Shown here in pieces: positions 7,891 through 16,498 of a stretch of 38,566 nucleotides of DNA (position 1 is its first letter; each line of letters opens with the position of its first letter). The DNA lies in IMG/VR virus record IMGVR_UViG_3300011116_000739, positions 1 through 38,566 of that record; one strand, given 5' to 3'. This DNA is from a virus. A program made the translations under genes and the position numbers. The notes under the pieces are model-generated. The model did not search any database and had not been told where the DNA came from. It saw only the letters and a program-made list of their open reading frames with translations.

Positions 7891-8801
7891 AATACTGTAT
7901 ATTGCATTTCTTTAGCCATTGCTGCATAAGTAGCAAAGGAACTAATTAAATTTAAATTTGTTATATAATCTTTTAATACGCTGTTAAACGTTGTTGGTAA
8001 ATTTATAGGAGTAGTAGCACTTATATCTCCTCCAATAAAAGCTATTTTAACTTGTGAATTACCATAGCCAGAACCAGTATCCCCATACCTTAAAATGTAA
8101 AAATTTAACGTATCATTTATAAAACTTCCTGTAGTACCATTTGGTGCAGTTCTAATTCCATTAACATATTGTCCTGCATTAGCAACAGCATTTCCATTTC
8201 TAGTTAAATAAATAAAGTCATTATCATTAATAACTTTTGCACTAAAAGGATTACTTGCTACTGATGAAGTTCCGTTTTGTCTAATTCTATTATAGTTGTT
8301 ATTAAATCCTGCTGCACCCATAATTGGGTTATTAGCAGTTGGACTAACAGTACCAAGTAATACACCATAAGAACCATTTGGATTAGCAAAATTTGTACCT
8401 GTATTTGCTGGAAATTGTAAATTTATACCCATAGTTGAATTATTACCAGTAAAACCAGCAGCAGCAGTTATAGTAGGAAGTACTCCTGGAGAAGAAGGAG
8501 CTATACCATAATTTTGAGTAGGATTTTTCCAATTGATTCTTGCAAATGCACTACCACTATATGTATAATTACTATCGTAAATTGAATTAGCAAACATATA
8601 AAAAGCATCAAATTTATCCCATAACCCATTCTTTTTTAATTCAACAATTAATTGATCTTGTAATGATTGCTCTAAAGCATTAGGTAAAGTATAGTTTGAA
8701 CTTACAGCTAAATTTAATACAGCTTGGTATTCAGGACTAAATTTAGAAAATCTAATTGCTGTATTAACATTTAATCCTATTCCTAATCCTAAATTTGGCA
8801 T
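7887..8801 (-). CDS. Fibre-associated structural protein
   Basis: 304 residues. The N-terminal region has a helical section (FSPEYQAVLNLAVSSNY, ALEQSLQDQLIVELKKNGLW) followed by beta-rich, Asn/Gly/Thr-rich sequence (GSYGVLLGTVSPTANNPIMG, NDNDFIYLTRNGNAVANAGQ) and a helical end (FNSVLKDYITNLNLISSFAT). The segments DKFDAFYMFANSIYDSNY and LNFYILRYGDTGSGY match a pattern common in Bacteroidota phage fibre proteins that hold a LamG-like domain. It shares the ATGA junction with the 809-residue fibre protein and probably acts in the same appendage. No enzyme motif seen. Confidence 0.55.
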   Translation of the reverse strand: MPNLGLGIGLNVNTAIRFSKFSPEYQAVLNLAVSSNYTLPNALEQSLQDQLIVELKKNGLWDKFDAFYMFANSIYDSNYTYSGSAFARINWKNPTQNYGIAPSSPGVLPTITAAAGFTGNNSTMGINLQFPANTGTNFANPNGSYGVLLGTVSPTANNPIMGAAGFNNNYNRIRQNGTSSVASNPFSAKVINDNDFIYLTRNGNAVANAGQYVNGIRTAPNGTTGSFINDTLNFYILRYGDTGSGYGNSQVKIAFIGGDISATTPINLPTTFNSVLKDYITNLNLISSFATYAAMAKEMQYTVL

Positions 8802-8803
8802 AA

Positions 8804-9160
8804 TTATATAGTTGTATTAATTCCACCATATAGTCTTACTGTAGTAGCAACTCCTCCTGTATTATTTCCAATAGTTATACTAGTAATTTGACCATATATA
8901 ATTACTCCTTGATTTAAACTAAGATTATTTAATGCAGTACTAACTGCACCATCTATTGTAATAGAACTAATACTTCCTGTAGTAGACAAGATTTGAACTG
9001 CAGTCCAGTTACCAGTTGCTACGAATGTAGTATTAGCAGCAACACTAGCAAAAGTATTAGGTGAACCTTGTCCTAACGAAGCTGCTCTGAAAAAAGTTGA
9101 AAGTCTTGAAGTACTTAACAACGAATCCATTAAACTTTCTAATTTTGAAAAACCTGACAT
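8804..9160 (-). CDS. Small structural protein (118 aa)
   Basis: The N-terminal 35 residues are helical (FSKLESLMDSLLSTSRLSTF) and the rest is a run of short hydrophobic strands (ASVAANTTFVATGNWTAVQI, SITIDGAVSTALNNLSL, GVIIYGQITSITI). This helix-plus-beta-sandwich plan would suit a trimeric appendage connector or cap. It lies between fibre-type genes in the same leftward operon, with 3-4 base spacings. No family recognised. Confidence 0.5.
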   Translation of the reverse strand: MSGFSKLESLMDSLLSTSRLSTFFRAASLGQGSPNTFASVAANTTFVATGNWTAVQILSTTGSISSITIDGAVSTALNNLSLNQGVIIYGQITSITIGNNTGGVATTVRLYGGINTTI

Positions 9161-9164
9161 AATT

Positions 9165-9413
9165 TTAATATTTTTTAGTTATTTGTTGAACATTAATATA
9201 AATAGCATTGTACTGATCTTCAGTAAGAAATTCATTTTCGTCAAAAGTTCTTTCTTGAAGAACACGTTTGTAAAGATACAATAATTTTCCTTCACAACAA
9301 TCACAGCAACCGTTGATAAAACCAAACACTAATTTATTAGCATAGACATTACTTATCTTTTGCAATACTAAATTAATGTTTTCTATTACTATTTGATTTT
9401 GTTCGTTAGTCAT
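9165..9413 (-). CDS. Small helical Cys-cluster protein (82 aa)
   Basis: 82 residues, mostly helical (QIVIENINLVLQKISNVYAN, LLYLYKRVLQERTF, EDQYNAIYINVQQITKKY). The centre carries CCDCCEG, four Cys in five residues, which could hold a metal or form disulfides. It starts inside the last codons of the 280-residue structural gene at 9406-10248, whose own C-terminus also has a helical Cys-rich segment (CPCKEKQVNKL...CDSDCKC type), so the two may pair or bind the same ligand. Function unknown. Confidence 0.5.
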   Translation of the reverse strand: MTNEQNQIVIENINLVLQKISNVYANKLVFGFINGCCDCCEGKLLYLYKRVLQERTFDENEFLTEDQYNAIYINVQQITKKY

Positions 9414-10248
9414 TGCATTTACAATCTGAATCTGTACAATAGTTGGTTAAAATATCGAAGATATATTGAGCTTTAGTAGGATTACCATTTTCTGCATTAA
9501 TCATCATTCCATCGTAAAGCATACACATGTTCATTAATTTATTTACTTGTTTTTCTTTACAAGGGCAATTTGAATTAGGTAATGCAGCTATTTTTTCATC
9601 TAAACAATGTCTAATAGCTCTAGCTGAAACAAAGTATTTAACAGCTGAATAACCTACTGTATATTCAGTATAAGTTTTAGTACCAGTTAAATTTAGTCCA
9701 GATAAATAAATTTTATTTGAACTCATTGTTACAGGAGTAGTTATTTGAAACAATTTTGTAGCATCAAAAGATCCTCCAAAAGAGTCTGTAACAGCTGGAG
9801 CTATATATAAATAACCTGCATTTGCAAATCTTAAATAATGTGCAGGAGCAGTATAAGTTGCATAACCATTAGCACTATTTAAATAAATAGATGTTCCTGA
9901 TGGATTAGCAAAAAATGTTACATATTCTGATTTCCATACACCATCTTCAATAGGATCATCTGTGGCAGCTTCACCTAAACCAATATTTATAGTAGGCCAA
10001 TTTTGATTTACTAACATACTTTGATAGCAATCATAAGCACTAAGATTAAATGTATATTCAGCAGTAGAAGGAGAAGTAAATATTAATCTTCCTCCTAATA
10101 TATCAGTACCATTACCATTTGCTTCTCTATAACCTGCAGGATCTTGATTATTACCATATCCAGTAATTCCTGTTCCAGTAGTGTCAGATGATACTACGGA
10201 TTTATAATCAGAAGATACTATGGTTTTTAATTTCGTTACTAAAGCCAT
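9406..10248 (-). CDS. Structural protein with Cys-rich C-terminus
   Basis: 280 residues. The N-terminal 210 residues are strand-rich with Gly/Thr/Tyr (GTGITGYGNNQDPAGYREAN, STAEYTFNLSAYDCYQSML, GTSIYLNSANGYATYTAPAH) and look like a virion beta-sandwich. The last 60 residues switch to helix with Cys pairs (SNCPCKEKQVNKLMNMCMLY and NYCTDSDCKCND). That module resembles in character the adjacent 82-residue protein. The gene is followed by the leftward fibre genes and preceded by a strong hairpin terminator for the upstream 453-residue gene, so it may begin its own transcript. Confidence 0.5.
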   Translation of the reverse strand: MALVTKLKTIVSSDYKSVVSSDTTGTGITGYGNNQDPAGYREANGNGTDILGGRLIFTSPSTAEYTFNLSAYDCYQSMLVNQNWPTINIGLGEAATDDPIEDGVWKSEYVTFFANPSGTSIYLNSANGYATYTAPAHYLRFANAGYLYIAPAVTDSFGGSFDATKLFQITTPVTMSSNKIYLSGLNLTGTKTYTEYTVGYSAVKYFVSARAIRHCLDEKIAALPNSNCPCKEKQVNKLMNMCMLYDGMMINAENGNPTKAQYIFDILTNYCTDSDCKCND

Positions 10249-10280
10249 ATTTTAAATATTATTTACAAATATAATAAAAA

Positions 10281-10304
10281 AGGGAAGTATTTTTATACTT
10301 CCCT
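10281..10304 (-). terminator. Rho-independent terminator after the 453-aa structural gene
   Basis: A perfect 10-bp stem AGGGAAGTAT/ATACTTCCCT with a TTTT (AAAA on the other strand) loop. Read leftwards it is followed by a run of six T residues (plus-strand ATAAAAAA), the standard intrinsic terminator layout. It lies 27 bases beyond the stop of the 453-residue gene. Confidence 0.8.
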
Positions 10305-10330
10305 AATTTATTTATTTGTTTAAGTTAAGA

Positions 10331-11692
10331 CTAAGCGTAACCAGCAAGAATAGTTTGAACGGTACTTAAAGGAGAAGAGCCGCCAGTAATAACAAAAATA
10401 ACACCTTCATGAATTTCACTCTTGTAATTACCATCATTAGCACCACCACTAGTAGGAAATGATCTGTAATTAAATGCAAACCCGTCATAATTAGAAGTTG
10501 CAGATGCAAAATACTGTACAGGATAAGGTAACCAACTTCTGTTAGTATTTCCTTGGAATCCTTGTGCTTCGTATTCTTGTTTTTGAACTTGCCATCCTAC
10601 ACCATAACCTACTCTAGCAACACCAGAAGTAATACCATTACTAGGTGTTAAATAAGATTGAGGAGTTACACCATTGTGAACAACAGGGGTTCCAATAGGA
10701 CCTGTACCACTTACACCAGCAGCAATTGAAAAGTTAGGATAAAGTTCTTTAAAAGCAGAACCATTAAACCAGTTACCAAAACTAGTCAATCTTACACCTG
10801 CAAGAGTAGCACTAGTTAAAGTAGCTAAAGTACCTCCTGTACCTAAATAACCAGTAGCAATACCAGTAATTGCAGTTCCAAGGGCAACTGAAGCATTTAC
10901 ATAAGGAGCATCTAAAATAATAGGAGTATTAGCTCCAGAACGAGTTCCTACAGAAACTACTTTATAAACAGGAAAAGTTTTAGCAGCACCAGAACCAGCA
11001 GTACCAACACCTATACGTAAAAATCCACCTGCAGCAATAGTTGCAACATCGAATGACCCTGAAGAAACTAAAGTAGCATTAGTAGAACCTGCGGTAACAC
11101 TAATAGTTACGCTTCCTCCATTACTGTCTATAAGTTGAGTAGAATTTGTATCTACAAGAACACCAGCAAATACAAATCTATCATAAGGTTGTAATGAAGT
11201 ATTTAAAGTTTTAGCATTAATGTTTTTAACCCAATCTAAAGCTACGTTAGCAGCAGTTGCAGATGTAGTTGTAGGATAATAAGAAGAAGCTAAATTAAAA
11301 GGTAACGGAGGAGCAGTTTTACTAGTGTTAGTAACTGTTAAATTGTAAGTACCAGCAACACCAGCTGCAATTGTACTTAAATCACCAATAGCACCAGTGT
11401 AACCTACGATATCTACGTTAGGTACAGGACCTGCATAAGTTGTAGCAGCAGCAGGAACTGATACGATACCACCTGGGTAAATCATAATGTTTTTAAAGTT
11501 ACCTCCTGTTACACCACCTTGTGCAATCATAATAGGTAAAGCTTTTTCAGCAGCAGTAGGAGTAGTAGTAAGTCTGTTAAATGCACCAGTAGCAGCTATT
11601 GAATAAACTGCAATTTCATTAGCACCTAAGAGAGTTGGGTTGGCAGCTGTAGCGTAAGCACTTGCAGTACCAATTAAAACGGTTTTAGACAT
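10331..11692 (-). CDS. Ala/Thr/Gly-rich major virion protein candidate
   Basis: 453 residues, rich in Ala, Thr, Gly and Val with few charges, starting MSKTVLIGTASAYATAANPT. The N-terminal half alternates short strands and turns (LPIMIAQGGVTGGNFKNIMI, TYNLTVTNTSKTAPP). The C-terminal third is more mixed (YGVGWQVQKQEYEAQGFQGN, SWLPYPVQYFASATSNYDGF). It has its own strong terminator and spacing on both sides, and its codon choice is G/C-richer than nearby genes, both typical of abundant virion proteins. Position just after a ring protein suggests a capsid-decorating, auxiliary or tail component; I cannot assign it to a specific crAss virion part. Confidence 0.6.
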   Translation of the reverse strand: MSKTVLIGTASAYATAANPTLLGANEIAVYSIAATGAFNRLTTTPTAAEKALPIMIAQGGVTGGNFKNIMIYPGGIVSVPAAATTYAGPVPNVDIVGYTGAIGDLSTIAAGVAGTYNLTVTNTSKTAPPLPFNLASSYYPTTTSATAANVALDWVKNINAKTLNTSLQPYDRFVFAGVLVDTNSTQLIDSNGGSVTISVTAGSTNATLVSSGSFDVATIAAGGFLRIGVGTAGSGAAKTFPVYKVVSVGTRSGANTPIILDAPYVNASVALGTAITGIATGYLGTGGTLATLTSATLAGVRLTSFGNWFNGSAFKELYPNFSIAAGVSGTGPIGTPVVHNGVTPQSYLTPSNGITSGVARVGYGVGWQVQKQEYEAQGFQGNTNRSWLPYPVQYFASATSNYDGFAFNYRSFPTSGGANDGNYKSEIHEGVIFVITGGSSPLSTVQTILAGYA

Positions 11693-11729
11693 TTTGTTTT
11701 TTATTTATTTGTTATTAATTAAGAAAAAT

Positions 11730-12839
11730 TTATTCATTAGTTAGTACCATTTCTGTTTGAGTTTTAAATCTATCACCAGCTTGTGTTACCTCAAGTAAAT
11801 AATTAGCTGACATGCTAACAATTTCTTGATGAGTAGCGTCTGGTAAATCACAATCTTGTTCTAGATAATAAGACACAACATTTGGTTTACGAATATAAGA
11901 TAAAATTACATCAGTTACAACAAAATTAAAATTTCCTGTTTTTTGATAGTAAATATTAAAATGATTTTCTGATGAAAAATACAATGGAAACTCAGCCGAT
12001 GTTTTATTAAACGGATCAGCTTGCATTGCGTAAATATCATCTTCTTGTGTTAATTTACCAGAAGTAGTTAAAGTTGGTGCATTAGTATAAATAGGAATAC
12101 TATAGTTTTCAAAATTTAAAGTAAAAGGACCTTCTTCAGTTTCATCTAATAATTTATATTCGTATTCAAAAACATAAGGAGATGCGACTTGTTTAATTAA
12201 AATTATAATAGAATTTTGAAAATAAAGATCTTTATATGATTCCCAAAAAAATTCTACATCTGAATAATTAACAAAAGCTTTAATTAATTTTTGCATTAAA
12301 ATACTAGCTATTAAACTAGTATCTTCAGGAAAAGAATAATTTACACCTGCAGCAGGAAGTTCTATTGTAATACTAGTTTCAGCTGTTTCAGCTATTTTAA
12401 TTGTTCCTATATTAGTATCAGAAGGAAAATTACTCATATTTAATACAGCATAACTATACAATTCTGTAGTTACTTGAGGAGCTATACTACCACATTGATT
12501 ATGAGCTAATCTAAATCTAGAAGCTACAGCATGATAATAATTTCCAGGAAATTCAAAGTTAACTTTTTCATTTACGTCTGGATCTGAACTTGCAGGAATA
12601 GTTGCTTTTCCAATATAATTAGATACAACAAGAGAACGTAAATCATCAATACGTTTTTGACTCATCTCAAATCCTCTCTTCATAAGATTAGATTTAGATG
12701 AATATTTTTGGTTTAAAAATCTTAGAATACTTCTATTGATAGCAATATCAACTTCTTGACGAGAAAAAGTATCAAACAAAAATGAATTCATTTTATTCAT
12801 TTCAGCTTGAATTTCTGTATGCATCTGTGTTATATTCAT
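11730..12839 (-). CDS. Ring protein / head-to-tail adaptor
   Basis: 369 residues. N-terminal helices (QMHTEIQAEMNKMNSFLFDT, EVDIAINRSILRFLNQKYSS) lead into a beta-rich middle (EKVNFEFPGNYYHAVASRFR, AETSITIELPAAGVNYSFPE, VASPYVFEYEYKLL), and a final strand-helix unit FVVTDVILSYIRKPNVVSYY then CDLPDATHQEIVSMSANYLLE. The last motif, a beta turn into LP...H.EIV..A..YLLE, is typical of the gp4/gp10-like connector and ring proteins of short-tailed phages, including crAss-like ones. Located two genes after the capsid gene, as ring proteins usually are. Probably forms a dodecameric ring under the portal. Confidence 0.65.
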   Translation of the reverse strand: MNITQMHTEIQAEMNKMNSFLFDTFSRQEVDIAINRSILRFLNQKYSSKSNLMKRGFEMSQKRIDDLRSLVVSNYIGKATIPASSDPDVNEKVNFEFPGNYYHAVASRFRLAHNQCGSIAPQVTTELYSYAVLNMSNFPSDTNIGTIKIAETAETSITIELPAAGVNYSFPEDTSLIASILMQKLIKAFVNYSDVEFFWESYKDLYFQNSIIILIKQVASPYVFEYEYKLLDETEEGPFTLNFENYSIPIYTNAPTLTTSGKLTQEDDIYAMQADPFNKTSAEFPLYFSSENHFNIYYQKTGNFNFVVTDVILSYIRKPNVVSYYLEQDCDLPDATHQEIVSMSANYLLEVTQAGDRFKTQTEMVLTNE

Positions 12840-12851
12840 ATTTTTAAAAGT

Positions 12852-12870
12852 AGGGGGCTATTAACCCCCT
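12852..12870 (-). terminator. Hairpin terminator after the 290-aa gene
   Basis: Stem AGGGGG/CCCCCT with a 7-base loop lies 5 bases past the stop of the 290-residue gene. Read leftwards it is followed by ACTTTTAAAAA, a moderate U-tract. Together with the terminators at 10281 and 13784 it breaks the capsid region into units that could be expressed at different levels. Confidence 0.65.
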
Positions 12871-12874
12871 GTTT

Positions 12875-13747
12875 TTATTTAGCTTTTTTAACTTCCTTGG
12901 TTTTCATGCCAAGGTCTAATTGTTTCAATTTTGCCAACATAATAGCATAAGATTCAGAGTTATTAGGACTCTTCAAATATGCAATTGTTTGGTTTAATTC
13001 TCCAAGTGGCTCAGAACCATAGATATAGTTATTACCTACTTTTTGAATTATTTTAGCTTCTACAAATGAAGCTATTTGTGCTTTGTATTCAAGATCTGGA
13101 TCAGATACGATTTCTAATAGTAAACCAGGTTTCTTTTCATAAGCTTCTTCCATTTTTAAATCTTTTTCTTGTTTTTTCAAATTAGAAATAGATGTAACGG
13201 AACCTAGTTCTGGCATTTCTACTGTTAACCTTCTTAATACCCAATCTTGTTTTACTTCGTCTTCAAGTAATTTAGCAAACTCCAACACAGCTTTAGTTTT
13301 AGTCATAAGCTTTTTGCTTCTGTTATCTAATTCTAATTGCTCATCTTCAATGTAATACATTTTAGTTTGTGTTGATTCTGAGTTTAATTTATTCTCTGCT
13401 ACTAATGGATGAGATATTGCAAATTTGTATTTGATGTAATCCATGAGGTCATAAGGCTCATTTAATTCTTCATCAAATCCAATGTTCAATAACTTTCCTT
13501 CGTAAGGAATAGGAATTGCAATGTTGTTAAAATACTTTTCAACTTCCAATCTAAATTTAGGATCTGTAGGTTCTACTCCAATAATTGATGGCATCCATTT
13601 CTTGACTTCATCAAATGTTAAACCTGTTCCTACTGAACCACTTCTTGTCAAATAACTGCCTAAAGTAGCTGTTCTTTCTTGTGTTAAAGAAAGATGCACT
13701 CCGTGTCTACGGACTTCTTTTCTGTGAATTTTAATCTTTTTTTCCAT
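12875..13747 (-). CDS. Conserved-type helical capsid-module protein
   Basis: 290 residues, charged and mostly helical. It opens with a basic segment (MEKKIKIHRKEVRRHGVHLS), then EVKKWMPSIIGVEPTDPKFR and FNNIAIPIPYEGKLLNIGFD, a middle section rich in Lys/Glu helices (QLELDNRSKKLMTKTKAVLE), and an end with QIASFVEAKIIQKVGNNYIY. The VEPTDPxFRxEVEKYFNN...IPYEGK...L piece recalls a protein that regularly follows the capsid gene in crAss-like genomes, but I do not know its role. It probably belongs to the head, since it lies between MCP and the first ring protein with terminators on both sides. Confidence 0.55.
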   Translation of the reverse strand: MEKKIKIHRKEVRRHGVHLSLTQERTATLGSYLTRSGSVGTGLTFDEVKKWMPSIIGVEPTDPKFRLEVEKYFNNIAIPIPYEGKLLNIGFDEELNEPYDLMDYIKYKFAISHPLVAENKLNSESTQTKMYYIEDEQLELDNRSKKLMTKTKAVLEFAKLLEDEVKQDWVLRRLTVEMPELGSVTSISNLKKQEKDLKMEEAYEKKPGLLLEIVSDPDLEYKAQIASFVEAKIIQKVGNNYIYGSEPLGELNQTIAYLKSPNNSESYAIMLAKLKQLDLGMKTKEVKKAK

Positions 13748-13783
13748 GTCTTTATTCTATTAATCAATTTTTTTAATTTAAAA

Positions 13784-13815
13784 ATTAAGGGTAGTGTATT
13801 TCAACTACCCTTAAT
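13784..13815 (-). terminator. Strong terminator after the major capsid gene
   Basis: A perfect 12-bp stem ATTAAGGGTAGT/ACTACCCTTAAT with an 8-base loop starts 11 bases past the capsid stop. Leftward it runs into TTTTTAAATTAAAAAAA, so it can act as an intrinsic terminator. The capsid gene is thus insulated from the downstream tail genes, unless read-through is regulated. Confidence 0.8.
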
Positions 13816-13825
13816 CGTAATATTA

Positions 13826-15274
13826 CTACAAACCAGCAGTACAAGCTAAGTCAATAGAAGTGTTAAATCTTCTAAGTACAACTTGTCCAGCTTTCAAGAA
13901 GTGTACTGAACTACCATCTTTATCAGTTGCAATGATATCGTTAGCAGTAAAGTCAGTTCCTGATGGTGCTTCGTTAATACCTTTTACCATACCACGTAAC
14001 ATTGCACGGCCTTTCTTAGAAACCATAGACAAGTTACTCATACCATCATAAGTAGATGTATCTACAAATGCCATACGGAAAGATTCCAATGGAAGGTTAG
14101 GGTAGTTAGGATGTTTAGGAGAAGCCAAAGCTTGAGGACCATTATCAAAAATAGAAGCAGTTTTGATAATCACTTTGTAACCATCAACGTGTTGATAAGT
14201 ATCAAAGTATCCACCTAATCCCAAATTGTATCCATCACCAGTAACGAATTTGTTATCTGACAATTTGATGTATTGTTTAGCACTAAGCTCATTTTTCATA
14301 GCTTGGTCAAACATTAAACGACCACCAATACCTGTGAACAAAGTGATAACTTTATTTTCAGCATCTGACATACCATAGAATACGTCACGAATTGTTTGGT
14401 CAATTTTATCAGCTGTCAAAGCACCATAGGTATCTTTGTTAGTGATTTGTTCGAACAAACCAGATCCACGTACAATTGGATTACCTTGCTCATCACGTTC
14501 GTTGATAACACCATAAGCATCACGATTTGATTTAGAATACCAGTAGTTAGTTTCACATTCTACACGGAAACTTAAATTGTGTTGGTATTCTTCGTAAGGC
14601 CAATACATTTCACGGTTACCTCCACCTTTGGTGTCTAACTGTACAGTTTTAGCTTTACGATACTTGATGTTACCTTCGTAAGCATAACCTTTACGAATAG
14701 TACCTACGTCACCACGAACTTTAACTGGAGCAGTTGAAGTAGACAAGCTACCAAAAGATCCAAATGAAGCTACCGAATTCCAACCCAATGCATACAATGA
14801 ACCAGCAGCAACTTCACTTGCAGGTAAAAATTCAGATGCATTTTTAGCAACTAATCTTACACTGTAAGCCCATTGACCGTTAGTTTGAATACGGTTAGTA
14901 ATACGTAATTGGTAACCTAAAGGTGACAAGATAGTGTAACCTACAGGAAAAATACCTTCAGCAAAATACAAAGTAGCTTCGGTATAACCGATACCAAAGT
15001 TAGCTGCATAAGAACCTGAAGGAGGTGATTGAAGAGATACTGCCTTGAACAAACGTCCAATTACATCATACTCGTATTCATCACCATCAATTTCTTGAAT
15101 AGCGTTCATACCTTCTGAAAGGTACATTAAAGGAAAACGAGAAGATTCATTACCCATCATACGAGTAAGAACTGGTGCGATTTTGTCAGGCTGTGCATTA
15201 ATCAGACGAGAGAAAGAAGCATCATTACTTTTCATGCTTTCGTTCCACACTTGATCCATTAAGAATTGTGCCAT
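13826..15274 (-). CDS. Major capsid protein, crAss-like HK97-fold
   Basis: 482 residues without signal or membrane segments. The sequence has a helical N-arm (MAQFLMDQVWNESMKSNDAS), the segment APVLTRMMGNESSRFPLMYL, a large middle with YEEYQHNLSFRVECETNYWY and DKIDQTIRDVFYGMSDAENK, and the C-terminal part ITLFTGIGGRLMFDQAMKNE, ending in GQVVLRRFNTSIDLACTAGL. The FTG.GG...F..A and the position between portal/scaffold genes and ring genes match crAss-like major capsid proteins, which adopt the HK97 fold and form T=9 heads. Codons are G/C-richer than in flanking genes and it has its own strong terminator, as expected for the most abundant virion protein. Confidence 0.85.
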   Translation of the reverse strand: MAQFLMDQVWNESMKSNDASFSRLINAQPDKIAPVLTRMMGNESSRFPLMYLSEGMNAIQEIDGDEYEYDVIGRLFKAVSLQSPPSGSYAANFGIGYTEATLYFAEGIFPVGYTILSPLGYQLRITNRIQTNGQWAYSVRLVAKNASEFLPASEVAAGSLYALGWNSVASFGSFGSLSTSTAPVKVRGDVGTIRKGYAYEGNIKYRKAKTVQLDTKGGGNREMYWPYEEYQHNLSFRVECETNYWYSKSNRDAYGVINERDEQGNPIVRGSGLFEQITNKDTYGALTADKIDQTIRDVFYGMSDAENKVITLFTGIGGRLMFDQAMKNELSAKQYIKLSDNKFVTGDGYNLGLGGYFDTYQHVDGYKVIIKTASIFDNGPQALASPKHPNYPNLPLESFRMAFVDTSTYDGMSNLSMVSKKGRAMLRGMVKGINEAPSGTDFTANDIIATDKDGSSVHFLKAGQVVLRRFNTSIDLACTAGL

Positions 15275-15304
15275 AGTTTATTTGTTGTTTTTTTAGAGAA
15301 TTGT

Positions 15305-16438
15305 TTATTTAATTGAGAAATCAATATCATCTTCTGCTGAACTTGAATAGCCTCCACCACTTTTCATCTTTGGTGTTACTCCTTTAAGTTTATCTCTTAA
15401 AGTTGAAGCTTTCTGACTTGCAGCAGCAGTTGATATATATTTATTTAAGTTACCTTTATTTTTTAAGAATATAGCTAAAGCAACTCTGTCTTCTACACTA
15501 AGATTTTTTAAATCTTCTTGCATTTGTGAAGCATTGTTTTTAGTTGGTCTAGACATATAATCCATTATTGCTCTTTGCTCAGTAGTTGGAATGTTAAAGT
15601 TTTGTACTCTACCTTTTTTAATAGTAGTGTCAATTTCACCCCAAAATCTTTGCAATTGTTGTCTTCTTTGAATATCAGCTGCTCTTTGTTGTTCTAACAA
15701 TACAGCACGTTGACGATCTTGCATTTTGGTAAGTTTACCTGCTGCAATTTGTGCTTGTTTTGCTAAAGTACCAGAGATTTCTAAATCTTCTAAAGACTCT
15801 TTAATTTCTTCATCCGTGTAATCCATTTCTCTGTATAATGTTCTCATTACAGATTTTTGTACTGATTCATCTTTCAAATCAATAGTTGAAAAGTCAACTT
15901 CTGGATTAGCTGTAGTAAAGAATTGTTTAATGTTTTCTTCTGTTGCATCGTCACCTAGCATTTGAAGATAATCAAAAAATTCTCCTGCAATTGGAGGAAG
16001 AGATTCAAAGTATCCATTCAATTTTGCGTCAGCAACTTTATCCGAAGCATTGGTAATAAACTGTGCAAGTCCATCCTCTGTTTCTTCATAAGTTTCATCT
16101 TCATCGAATTGATAACCTAATTTTTCTGCTAATGTTTCAAAGAGCGTTGATTCAGATCCTTCATCATCTAAATCCAATTCAGGTTTAGGTTCAGGTTCAG
16201 GTTCTGGATCAGGTTGTTTTTTAGATGTCTTTTTAGGCTCAGGTTCTGGGTCTAAAATGTCATCTATAGGTTCAACCTTTTTTTCTTTTCCAACTTTTTT
16301 CTTTTCAGGTTGTGGTGTTGGTTCCACATCATCTACCACAATGTCTTTTGTAGTTTCTGTTTGAGTTGATTCTCCGACTTTAGTTAAGTCAAACTCTAAT
16401 TCCTCAAATCCTGCTTCTTTTTCATTGCTCATATTCAA
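15305..16438 (-). CDS. Acidic scaffolding-protein candidate
   Basis: 377 residues. The first ~110 are a low-complexity acidic and Pro/Lys-rich region (PEPEPKKTSKKQPDPEPEPE and DLDDEGSE), followed by helical sequence (LFETLAEKLGYQFDEDETYE, EFFDYLQMLGDDATEENIKQ) and a coiled-coil-like Gln/Arg-rich stretch (KLTKMQDRQRAVLLEQQRAA). The end, SGGGYSSSAEDDIDFSIK, looks like a short docking tail. Location between portal and capsid genes, acidic nature, helices and absence of enzyme motifs match phage scaffolding proteins. MSNEKE at codon 3 (16432) is an equally good start as MNMSNEKE. Confidence 0.65.
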   Translation of the reverse strand: MNMSNEKEAGFEELEFDLTKVGESTQTETTKDIVVDDVEPTPQPEKKKVGKEKKVEPIDDILDPEPEPKKTSKKQPDPEPEPEPKPELDLDDEGSESTLFETLAEKLGYQFDEDETYEETEDGLAQFITNASDKVADAKLNGYFESLPPIAGEFFDYLQMLGDDATEENIKQFFTTANPEVDFSTIDLKDESVQKSVMRTLYREMDYTDEEIKESLEDLEISGTLAKQAQIAAGKLTKMQDRQRAVLLEQQRAADIQRRQQLQRFWGEIDTTIKKGRVQNFNIPTTEQRAIMDYMSRPTKNNASQMQEDLKNLSVEDRVALAIFLKNKGNLNKYISTAAASQKASTLRDKLKGVTPKMKSGGGYSSSAEDDIDFSIK

Positions 16439-16498
16439 TTACAAATTTAAAATGTTATTTTATAATTTTATTTATATATTTCTTTCTTTAATTGTATA

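Noticed and set aside
13860-14051. Plus-strand ORF antisense to the capsid gene
   Set aside because: Shadow of the major capsid coding sequence.
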